NCBI GenBank assembly: GCA_030595455.1
Contig: JAUVDF010000019.1
Coordinates: 1 to 9,932 of the forward strand
Origin: Fidelibacterota bacterium
GTDB lineage: Bacteria > Fidelibacterota > UBA8477 > JABMPR01
Reading direction: 5' to 3'
DNA: 9,932 nt
The first letter of the stretch is position 1, and every line of letters starts with the position of its first letter. Positions 1 to 5,250 of the stretch are shown piece after piece. The translations under genes and the position numbers were made by a program. A model generated the notes under the pieces. It searched no databases and was not told where the DNA came from. It saw only the letters and a list, made by a program, of their open reading frames with translations.

Positions 1-333
1 TTGAGCTGTTCTATAATTTGCTTTAGTCGCAACGCGCATACCCAGAAAACCAGCCAGACCGGAAGCCAGGGCACCCACGATAAACGAGACTACAACAAAT
101 CTACCATCACCACTATTGGCAACACCCAACAGGATAGCAACGGCAACGATAAATATCGCTAAAACACGGTACTCTGCTTTCAGAAAGGCCATGGCACCAT
201 CAGAAATATGTTTCCCGATTGCCTGAACCTTTTCTGAACCTTTATCCTGCTTGCTGATCCAGTTTGTACGCCAAAACGAATACGCCAGCGCAACAAAACC
301 CATGACTGGAACCCAGATCATCATGTCACTCAT
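1..333 (-). CDS. hppA: Membrane-bound ion-translocating pyrophosphatase, N-terminal part (partial)
   Basis: This is the first 111 codons of a membrane pyrophosphatase, an integral membrane pump that couples pyrophosphate hydrolysis to H+ or Na+ export; the gene runs off the window at base 1. Visible are a first hydrophobic segment at about residues 5-21, a polar stretch with the family-typical segment ending in DGAMAFLKAEYR (45-56), and two further membrane segments at about 57-72 and 78-98. The third leads into GMRVATKANYRTA (98-110), close to the classic GMRVAT-ANVRTA signature. The catalytic loops lie beyond the window, so ion specificity (H+ or Na+, K+ dependence) cannot be read. The ATG at 333 lies one base after the pth stop codon, and a strong AAAGGAGG site sits inside the end of pth, so the two genes are probably co-transcribed and translationally coupled. 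Family assignment is secure. Confidence 0.93.
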   Translation of the reverse strand, partial: MSDMMIWVPVMGFVALAYSFWRTNWISKQDKGSEKVQAIGKHISDGAMAFLKAEYRVLAIFIVAVAILLGVANSGDGRFVVVSFIVGALASGLAGFLGMRVATKANYRTAQ

Positions 334-334
334 A

Positions 335-934
335 TTATTTTTCCTCCTTTGTATCTTCAGCTGCAGCTTTATGTGGATTCACATTGTAGCGATTCATGCT
401 ATTATCAATGCTCTCTTTCAACCAATACTCAATAGCATCGGCTGCTTTTTCCACTTGTCCGGGCAGAAGATCCAAATCATTTTTTGAATAATCCTCTAAA
501 ACAAAGTCTTCAGCAAGACGTCGACCTTGATCACCACCAATCCCCATCCGAGTGCGGGGAAAAACGGTAGTGTTCAAATGTCTTATAATTGACTCTACTC
601 CTCTATGAGTACCCGCTCCGCCTTGTTTGCGCAAACGAATCTCAGGAAAATCAATATCCAGATCATCAAAGACGATCATGGTGTCTTCCAGCTCAACTTT
701 GAAATACTCAATCAAATGACGTACAGCTTGTCCACTATTGTTCATATAAGTGGTGGGCTTCATTAGAAGAGCATCCGGGTTTGTGCTTTTAGCATAAACA
801 TAGCTGCCTTTACCTGGTTTAAAGTTGAGCTGCCATCTTCTGGCAAGCTCATCAATAACAATAAACCCGGCATTATGCCTAGTTTTGGCATAACGTTCTC
901 CAGGGTTTCCAAGTCCAATGATTGCTTGTGGCAT
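335..934 (-). CDS. pth: Peptidyl-tRNA hydrolase
   Basis: Pth cleaves peptidyl-tRNAs released by stalled or aborted translation and so recycles tRNA in the cytoplasm. The 199-residue protein has the usual bacterial Pth length. It shows the N-terminal signature GLGNPGERYAKTRHNAGF (7-24) with catalytic His20 and Asn10, the MKPTTYMNNSG substrate-binding segment (58-68), the VFDDLD segment with the conserved aspartate (88-93), and a C-terminal region typical of the family. One oddity is the segment usually reading GGHNGL, which here reads GTHRGV (108-113), so the Asn equivalent to E. coli Asn114 is Arg111. The last dozen residues are charged (ending DTKEEK). It starts at an ATG 25 bases after the rplY stop, preceded by a modest AAGAGA; its end carries the hppA ribosome binding site. 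The rplY-pth pair is a widely conserved neighbourhood. Function is secure. Confidence 0.97.
   Translation of the reverse strand: MPQAIIGLGNPGERYAKTRHNAGFIVIDELARRWQLNFKPGKGSYVYAKSTNPDALLMKPTTYMNNSGQAVRHLIEYFKVELEDTMIVFDDLDIDFPEIRLRKQGGAGTHRGVESIIRHLNTTVFPRTRMGIGGDQGRRLAEDFVLEDYSKNDLDLLPGQVEKAADAIEYWLKESIDNSMNRYNVNPHKAAAEDTKEEK
343..350 (-). promoter_or_regulatory. Ribosome binding site of hppA, inside pth
   Basis: AAAGGAGG on the minus strand lies nine bases before the hppA ATG at 333 and within the last codons of pth. It is one of the best Shine-Dalgarno matches in the window and supports both the hppA start and coupling to pth. Confidence 0.85.
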
Positions 935-959
935 AATACGTCTCTTGGTAAGGACTTAA

Positions 960-1658
960 TTATTCGTCACTACCTTTATCTGACTTATCTGATTTATCAG
1001 AACCTTCAGCACCTTCAGACTTTTCACCGTCCTCAGATCCTTCTTCATCTTCAAATTCCAGTTCGTCTTCATCAACTTCAACAACTGGTTCTTCCAGTTT
1101 CTGAGGTAAGACCACAGATGTGATTGTGATTTCATCTGAAAGCAGTATCTCATATAGGTCATTTCGAATTTCTTCAACGTGAATTGCATCACCAATTGAA
1201 AGGTGACTCACATCGACCTCAACTGAGTCTGGTACATCTTCACCTTTACAGCGAACATTAACCTCATGAACAGGCTGCTGAAGCAGGCCACCCTCTTCGA
1301 CACCAACTGGAATTCCTGTTAAAATAACAGGGACCGGAATTTCAATGATATCACGCAAGCGGATACCCAGAAAATCAATGTGGAGGACTTTGTCTGTAAC
1401 AGGGTGAAATTGAACTTCTTTTACCATTGCCCGGCGTTGTTCACCTTCGATAATGATATTGAAGATCTTGTCACCGGAATGCATTGCTTCGCGCAGATGT
1501 GATTCTGTCATGACAAAACTATATGCGTCTTCTCCACCGGAGTAGAAATTTACGGGTATATAGCCGTCAACGCGCAAAGCTTTTACGGCTTTACGTCCAA
1601 ATTCACTTCTCTGCTCAACCTGCAATTCAAACCGTTTTTTCGTTTTTGCTTGAGCCAT
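960..1658 (-). CDS. rplY: 50S ribosomal protein L25, CTC/TL5 type
   Basis: This is a 5S rRNA-binding protein of the large ribosomal subunit. At 232 residues it is the long two-domain (CTC/general stress protein) form, not the short single-domain form of E. coli. The 5S rRNA-binding beta-barrel covers about residues 8-98 and includes the conserved KEVQFHPVTDKVLHIDFL (80-97). The second domain follows at about 102-185, with IPVPVILTGIPVGVEEGGLL (107-126) spanning its start. From about residue 189 the protein becomes a very acidic, low-complexity tail rich in Asp, Glu, Ser and Gly, ending in repeated SDK units. Such acidic tails are common in this family and differ in length between species. The ATG at 1658 follows an AAAGGA site seven bases upstream and lies 24 bases after the prs stop. 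The position between prs and pth matches the conserved order in many bacteria. Confidence 0.97.
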   Translation of the reverse strand: MAQAKTKKRFELQVEQRSEFGRKAVKALRVDGYIPVNFYSGGEDAYSFVMTESHLREAMHSGDKIFNIIIEGEQRRAMVKEVQFHPVTDKVLHIDFLGIRLRDIIEIPVPVILTGIPVGVEEGGLLQQPVHEVNVRCKGEDVPDSVEVDVSHLSIGDAIHVEEIRNDLYEILLSDEITITSVVLPQKLEEPVVEVDEDELEFEDEEGSEDGEKSEGAEGSDKSDKSDKGSDE

Positions 1659-1682
1659 TTTTATTTCCTTTATATCTCTTTT

Positions 1683-2615
1683 CTACAATTCAAATAATAC
1701 ACTGATCGATTCTTCATTATGAATCCGTTTGATTGCTTCACCAAAAACTGGAGCAACGCTCACTGTTATCAATTTATCCATCTGCTTTTCAGCAGGAATA
1801 TTGATGGTATCAGTTATCAGGATCCGATCAATTGGCGCCGTTCTTAAGCGCTCAATAGCCGGTCCGGAAAGGACACCGTGGGTGACAGCTGCATTGACCG
1901 TAATAGCACTCATTTCTTTCGCTTTTTTGGCAGCAGCGACCATGGTTCCAGCTGTATCAACCATATCATCCATAATTAATATGTTCTTTGCACCGACCTT
2001 ACCAATCAAGTGCATTACTTCTGCTTCATTATGCCCAGGGCGTCGTTTATCGATGATTGCCAGGGTAGCATCTAATAACTTTGCATAGGAACGCGACATG
2101 GGAACCGAGCCAATATCTGGCGCTAAAACCACCATATCTTCCATCTCCAGATTCTTGATTGCTCCAACAAGAACCTTCTTAGAGTAGAGGTGATCAAAGG
2201 GGATATTAAAATACCCCTGGATCTGACTACTATGGAGGTCCATGGAGACCACTCGGTCAGCACCAGCTGTCTGGATAAGATCAGCAAAGAGTTTCGCACT
2301 GATTGGAACTCGTGGCTGATCCTTACGATCCTGTCTAGCATATCCATAATAAGGAACAACCGCCGTCACTCTTCTTGCTGATGCTCTTTTTGCAGCATCC
2401 AGCATAAGCAGTAGTTCCATCATGTTGGTGGCAGGTGGATCGGTGCTTTGAATAATAAAGACATCCTCACCGCGAACATTTTCATCAAAGCGAACCCACA
2501 ACTCACCATCACTAAACGGCTTAATCGTCCTTTTACCTAACTCTATACCCAGATAGTCAGCTACAGCCTGTCCAAACTTAGGATTGGACCGGCCACAAAA
2601 CAGTTTCGGGTTCAT
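1683..2615 (-). CDS. prs: Ribose-phosphate pyrophosphokinase (PRPP synthetase)
   Basis: Prs transfers pyrophosphate from ATP to ribose 5-phosphate to make PRPP, the precursor for purines, pyrimidines, histidine, tryptophan and NAD. The chosen ATG at 2615 gives 310 residues, near the E. coli length (315), and an N-terminus MNPKLFCG that matches the family start. A longer reading from a TTG at 2666 would add 17 residues with no family counterpart and would run into the structured leader. Visible are FSDGE (34-38), the ATP-site loop YGYARQDRK (90-98), SMDLHSSQIQGYF (124-136) with catalytic-region His128, the flexible-loop IDKRRP (188-193) with Lys190, the PRPP-binding loop IMDDMVDTAGT (214-224), and the conserved end NEESISVLFE (300-309). 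Only a weak purine-rich stretch precedes the ATG. It follows tRNA-Gln by 114 bases and precedes rplY by 24. Confidence 0.97.
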   Translation of the reverse strand: MNPKLFCGRSNPKFGQAVADYLGIELGKRTIKPFSDGELWVRFDENVRGEDVFIIQSTDPPATNMMELLLMLDAAKRASARRVTAVVPYYGYARQDRKDQPRVPISAKLFADLIQTAGADRVVSMDLHSSQIQGYFNIPFDHLYSKKVLVGAIKNLEMEDMVVLAPDIGSVPMSRSYAKLLDATLAIIDKRRPGHNEAEVMHLIGKVGAKNILIMDDMVDTAGTMVAAAKKAKEMSAITVNAAVTHGVLSGPAIERLRTAPIDRILITDTINIPAEKQMDKLITVSVAPVFGEAIKRIHNEESISVLFEL

Positions 2616-2658
2616 TAGCTTTTTCCCGTTTCTTTTGTTTGGCGTTTTAGTTGTTCCC

Positions 2659-2719
2659 CAATTCAAACTGCCCTGAATCTAACTTTAGCTAGATCCCAGG
2701 TGCAAATATGTTTGAATTG
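2659..2719 (-). other. Two-tier stem-loop between tRNA-Gln and prs
   Basis: In the transcript strand, CAATTCAAAC (2719-2710) pairs perfectly over ten bases with GTTTGAATTG (2668-2659). Enclosed between them is a second hairpin at 2672-2700: twelve pairs with a single bulged G at 2696, closed by a UAAA tetraloop (2687-2684). Two of those inner pairs (2676/2695 and 2682/2689) are G-U and exist only on the minus strand, which favours an RNA over a DNA-binding palindrome. The element starts ten bases after the tRNA 3' end and finishes 43 bases before the prs ATG. There is no following U tract, so it is not an ordinary intrinsic terminator. It could be a tRNA 3'-processing or mRNA-stabilising structure, or a prs leader control element; which of these is inference. 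Confidence 0.6.
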
Positions 2720-2729
2720 AAATAAGGTG

Positions 2730-2800
2730 TTCCGGGAGGAGGATTCGAACCCCCATAACCAGCACCAAAAGCTGGTGTCCTACCATTGAACGATCCCGGA
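2730..2800 (-). tRNA. tRNA-Gln, anticodon UUG
   Basis: The 71-base sequence folds as a standard cloverleaf. The acceptor stem is TCCGGGA with TCCCGGA, the D stem GTTC with GGAC around AATGGTA, the anticodon stem CCAGC with GCTGG around the loop TTTTGGT (anticodon TTG, Gln for CAA/CAG), and the T arm GGGGG, TTCGAAT, CCTCC. The discriminator base is A at 2730. The next bases are CAC, so the CCA end is not encoded and must be added by a nucleotidyltransferase. It begins only 12 bases after the ispE stop and is followed by prs on the same strand, so it is probably released from an ispE-tRNA-prs transcript by RNase P and 3' processing. tRNA-Gln between ispE and prs is a familiar order in several bacterial groups. 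Confidence 0.97.
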
Positions 2801-2812
2801 GGATAAATATAA

Positions 2813-3655
2813 TCAGCTGTAAGTGTGGGTTATCTGGGTATGGTAACGGTTTATAAAAAACGATTGAGCAGCTTGAGCTTGCGCTAAGCTGTCAAAGATC
2901 CCATACACAGTCGAGCCACTACCCGACAAGCTGGCAAAAAAGGCTCCTTGTTTAAGAAGCTCATTCTTTAGAGTGCCAATTTCTGGATGTATATGAAAGA
3001 CAACAGATTCAAATTCATTTTCAAAAAACCGTACCAATGTTGCCTTATCTAAAAGGCGGCCAAAAGTAATCGGCGCTTTAGGGGCTGTCAATGGTATTTT
3101 TAATGCTTCAAATGCTTGTTTTGTCGATACATGTATAGGTGGAATGATAAGTAGAATGACACCCCCGAAGGCCAGTTCCAATTGCTCCAGTTTTTCACCT
3201 ATGCCTTGTCCCCGCTGGCATCCACCGCTTAGGAAAAAGGGAACATCTGCCCCGAGCTTGAGCGCCAGACCCTGAAGTTGGCTTGCCGAAAGCGGTTCTA
3301 CAGCAATTTGGTTAAGCCCTTTTAAAACGGCAGCACCATCGGCGCTACCACCACCAAGCCCTGAACCGGGGGGCACAACTTTATCCAGTGTGATTTTAAC
3401 TGGGACAAGACTTCCCGTTGCCTCCTGAAATAATTCGGCGGCATGGAGACAAATATTATTACCCCCATCGTCAAAGGGCAGGCCTGTCACCTCTAAAGAA
3501 AATTGATCTGATGGTTCAAAATGGAGCGTGTCGCCCCAGTCCAATTCCTGGAAAACAGTATCCAGCTCATGATAGCCATCTGGACGTTTATTTAAAACCT
3601 GGAGATGAAGATTAATCTTGGAGTGAGCCAAAATCTTGAAGGGTTTAAAAGACAT
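2813..3655 (-). CDS. ispE: 4-diphosphocytidyl-2-C-methyl-D-erythritol kinase
   Basis: IspE is the GHMP-family kinase that phosphorylates the 2-hydroxyl of CDP-methylerythritol, the fourth step of the MEP isoprenoid pathway, in the cytoplasm. The 280-residue protein has the usual length. Visible are the N-terminal HSKINLHL (11-18) with conserved Lys13, RPDGYHELDTVF (24-35), the glycine-rich ATP loop PPGSGLGGGSADGA (95-108), LGADVPFFLSGG (134-145) with catalytic Asp137, and the C-terminal GHMP motif SLSGSGSTVYGIF. The residue before Lys13 is Ser where Ala is commoner. The ATG at 3655 has no clear Shine-Dalgarno sequence (TTCTCCTT directly precedes it), but it gives the expected N-terminus. It sits 24 bases after the upstream VOC gene, and its stop is 12 bases before tRNA-Gln. 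Its product feeds the step catalysed by IspF, encoded nearby in the same run. Confidence 0.97.
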   Translation of the reverse strand: MSFKPFKILAHSKINLHLQVLNKRPDGYHELDTVFQELDWGDTLHFEPSDQFSLEVTGLPFDDGGNNICLHAAELFQEATGSLVPVKITLDKVVPPGSGLGGGSADGAAVLKGLNQIAVEPLSASQLQGLALKLGADVPFFLSGGCQRGQGIGEKLEQLELAFGGVILLIIPPIHVSTKQAFEALKIPLTAPKAPITFGRLLDKATLVRFFENEFESVVFHIHPEIGTLKNELLKQGAFFASLSGSGSTVYGIFDSLAQAQAAQSFFINRYHTQITHTYS

Positions 3656-3679
3656 AAGGAGAACAGATAATCCTATGAT

Positions 3680-4051
3680 CTAACTTTTTGAAACCGGTTC
3701 ATAGAGACCAATTAAGTTTCCATCAAGGTCACGAAAGGTGGCAGACCAGCCAACTTCTTCATGAATATAGGTGCGAGGCTTATCGATTTTACCACCATTC
3801 TGTACAACTCTTTCCAGAACAGCTTCAATAGTATCAGGGATATTAAGATAAACGATTGTACTTCGCTCAGGAGCCGTGTAGTCAGCCTCTTCGATAAGAG
3901 CTCCCGATACCTCTTTGGCTGGAAAAATGGCTAGCTTAAACTGATTTATAAGCGACCCACTTAACTCACATTGAAAAACTGCCTCATAAAAAACTTTAGC
4001 ATGCTCAATATTCTTGACCGGTATTTCAAACCAGGTTAAGGCACTATCCAT
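3680..4051 (-). CDS. VOC-superfamily (glyoxalase-like) protein, function unknown
   Basis: This 123-residue protein has the single vicinal-oxygen-chelate module, built of paired beta-alpha-beta-beta-beta units. The first unit begins LTWFEIPVKNIEHAKVFYEA (5-24); the second contains NGGKIDKPRTYI and then WSATFRDLDGNLIGLYEP near the end. The WFEIPV start and DxDGNxIGLYEP end resemble the group annotated as enzymes related to lactoylglutathione lyase. Glutamates stand near the usual metal positions (Glu8 and the final Glu), but the canonical four-ligand glyoxalase I pattern is not obvious, so neither substrate nor metal can be named. The ATG at 4051 is chosen because TAGGAGGG stands six bases before it; the longer reading from a TTG at 4087 overlaps dedA and adds twelve unlikely residues. 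It lies 22 bases after dedA and 24 before ispE, so it travels in an isoprenoid-gene operon. Confidence 0.88.
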   Translation of the reverse strand: MDSALTWFEIPVKNIEHAKVFYEAVFQCELSGSLINQFKLAIFPAKEVSGALIEEADYTAPERSTIVYLNIPDTIEAVLERVVQNGGKIDKPRTYIHEEVGWSATFRDLDGNLIGLYEPVSKS

Positions 4052-4057
4052 GATGTT

Positions 4058-4065
4058 CCCTCCTA
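4058..4065 (-). promoter_or_regulatory. Ribosome binding site deciding the VOC gene start
   Basis: TAGGAGGG on the minus strand ends six bases before the ATG at 4051. It lies between the dedA stop and this ATG and argues for that start over the in-frame TTG at 4087. Confidence 0.85.
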
Positions 4066-4073
4066 AAAGCTCA

Positions 4074-4691
4074 CTACTTGCTGGCAAGATTGTCTTTTAC
4101 AATAATATAACGATGAATGAAAAATCCTGCGATGATACAAATCATGATTATAGAGACCGCTGTATTATAACGTTTCAAGTAAACGCCAATTTGCTCCCAA
4201 TTCTCCCCAATTGAGCTTCCAAGCCAGATAAGTGTTCCATTCCAAAGCAAACTTGAGATGGTTGAGAGTAAAACCACTTTCCAAATAGTTAGTTTTCCAA
4301 TTCCTGAAAAAAGACCAACAACACTTCTTAAACCAGCCAGGAAACGGTTGATCAGGACAACACCATAGCCCCATCTTTCAAATAAGCGTTCAACTCTCGC
4401 CAAACTATTAGGGGAAAACCAGGTCTGCTGCTTCGAGTACATGAAGCCTCGGCCATATTTAAATCCAAGAATATAGAGCGTCATAAAGCCAAAGACACTT
4501 CCCAGTAGGGTGGTCACCATGGCCATACCAAATGATAAATTTCCTCGACCAACCAGATAGGCGCCAAACAGTAAGATGGTATCACCTGGAATTGGAGGAA
4601 AAATATTTTCTACATATGAAGCAGTAAAGATCGTGATGAAAACAAGCCAGTCTGGTGCTTGTTCGATAAAATTAAAAATGGTATCCAGCAA
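4074..4691 (-). CDS. DedA-family integral membrane protein
   Basis: This is a 205-residue inner-membrane protein of the DedA (SNARE-associated/VTT domain) family. Some members are known undecaprenyl-phosphate translocases and others affect membrane potential or phospholipid balance. The first re-entrant region carries the signature ENIFPPIPGDTILLFGAYL (28-46) with conserved Glu28. A membrane helix follows at about 53-77. The second signature, RFLAGLRSVVGLFSG (116-130), keeps Arg116 and Arg122 but has Ala where the family usually has Pro. Further membrane segments lie at about 135-158 and 177-195, followed by a short basic tail. The start is a TTG at 4691, 14 bases after the ispF stop; no ATG exists before residue 57 and the reading continues from no better upstream codon. 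The gene lies between ispF and ispE, whose pathway supplies precursors of undecaprenyl phosphate; a link to carrier-lipid recycling is plausible inference. The particular DedA subgroup cannot be fixed. Confidence 0.93.
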   Translation of the reverse strand: MLDTIFNFIEQAPDWLVFITIFTASYVENIFPPIPGDTILLFGAYLVGRGNLSFGMAMVTTLLGSVFGFMTLYILGFKYGRGFMYSKQQTWFSPNSLARVERLFERWGYGVVLINRFLAGLRSVVGLFSGIGKLTIWKVVLLSTISSLLWNGTLIWLGSSIGENWEQIGVYLKRYNTAVSIIMICIIAGFFIHRYIIVKDNLASK

Positions 4692-4705
4692 CTGAAATTC
4701 CAGGC

Positions 4706-5218
4706 TTAACGTTTAGACAGAAGACAAACGGCCTGGGCTGCTACTGCTTCACCCGAACCGGTCATTCCAAGCCCTTCTGTCGTTGTCGCCTTAACCGATA
4801 CCTGCTCAACAGTCACATTTAGAGCGTTGGACAATTTTTGCCTCATCTCGCTTAAGAAGGGTGAAACCTTAGGTTGCTGAAGGACGATGGTTGCATCGAT
4901 ATTAGAAACAACATAACCGGCCCCGTTGATTAGCTCTGCAACATGTTGCAGCAAGTCAATTGAATAGGCAGACTCATAAGCCGGATCAGTGTCCGGAAAA
5001 TGCTGTCCAATATCTCCCAAAGCCAACGCCCCCAGAACTGCATCAGCAATTGCATGAGTCAAAGCATCTCCGTCCGAGTGTCCGAGTGTGCCTTTGTCGA
5101 AGGGGATTTCAACACCACCTAGAACCAGTTTACGACCTTCCACCAGTCGGTGGACATCATAACCCGTACCTATCCTAAAGTTAGGTGTTAGCTGTTCGGT
5201 GTTAGGTGTTTCGGACAT
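4706..5218 (-). CDS. ispF: 2-C-methyl-D-erythritol 2,4-cyclodiphosphate synthase
   Basis: IspF cyclises CDP-methylerythritol 2-phosphate to MEcPP with loss of CMP, the fifth MEP-pathway step; the family acts as a trimer with a divalent metal. Visible are IGTGYDVHRL (16-25) with metal ligands Asp21 and His23, GHSDGDALTHAI (46-57) with His55, LGDIGQHFPDTDP (67-79), and the C-terminal KATTTEGLGMTGSGE (143-157). The 170 residues exceed the usual 155-160 because about 13 residues precede the normal start (before RIGTGYDV). This extension is encoded by a heptamer tandem array and reads as a Thr/Pro/Asn/Glu-rich peptide. The ATG at 5218 is preceded by AGAGAAG, and no alternative start codon lies close to the core. 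Its stop is 14 bases before dedA. Function is secure; whether the extension is translated or matters is uncertain. Confidence 0.96.
   Translation of the reverse strand: MSETPNTEQLTPNFRIGTGYDVHRLVEGRKLVLGGVEIPFDKGTLGHSDGDALTHAIADAVLGALALGDIGQHFPDTDPAYESAYSIDLLQHVAELINGAGYVVSNIDATIVLQQPKVSPFLSEMRQKLSNALNVTVEQVSVKATTTEGLGMTGSGEAVAAQAVCLLSKR
5180..5214 (-). repeat. Five tandem heptamers (GTTAGGT type) in the ispF 5' coding end
   Basis: On the plus strand the bases read GTTAGGT, GTTAGCT, GTTCGGT, GTTAGGT, GTTTCGG: five consecutive seven-base units differing by one to three bases. On the coding strand the unit is ACCTAAC. The array begins four bases after the ispF start position and encodes the extra N-terminal residues. 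Since seven is not a multiple of three, gain or loss of one unit would shift the ispF reading frame. Confidence 0.75.
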
Positions 5219-5220
5219 AA

Positions 5221-5246
5221 ATCTTCTCTGTGTAATCCGTGGTTAA
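5221..5246. repeat. Candidate dispersed intergenic repeat in the queA-ispF spacer
   Basis: Nearly the whole 32-base spacer between queA and ispF consists of AACCACGGATTACACAGAG followed by AAGAT on the minus strand. This resembles, from memory, short AACCACGGATTACACGGAT-like sequences scattered between genes in many environmental bacteria. Only one copy is in the window, so the repeat status is a recollection and not shown here. Its end supplies the AGAGAAG that serves as the ispF ribosome binding site. Confidence 0.4.
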
Positions 5247-5250
5247 GCTT

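Noticed and set aside
963..1095. Low-complexity DNA at the 3' end of rplY as a repeat element
   Set aside because: The repetition is explained by codons for the acidic SDK/Glu-rich tail common in long L25 proteins.
1729..2088. A 119-codon plus-strand open frame opposite prs
   Set aside because: It lies wholly antisense to the conserved prs coding sequence, shows no recognisable family features and has no clear ribosome binding site; it is a shadow of prs.
2616..2666. Extended prs start at a TTG at 2666
   Set aside because: The added 17 residues have no counterpart in the family, and the ATG at 2615 gives the expected N-terminus and length; the TTG is also inside the outer stem of the spacer structure.
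2672..2700. Intrinsic terminator after tRNA-Gln
   Set aside because: The hairpin is good but no run of U follows it (CAGG is followed by GCAGTTTGAATTG); prs is immediately downstream with no clear promoter of its own.
2678..2707. Promoter for prs in the spacer (TTGCAC, 17 bases, TTAGAT)
   Set aside because: Only about half of each hexamer matches consensus and the bases are explained by the inner hairpin.
4052..4087. Extended VOC start at a TTG at 4087
   Set aside because: It overlaps the end of dedA and would place the strong TAGGAGGG site inside the gene; the ATG at 4051 is correctly spaced from that site.
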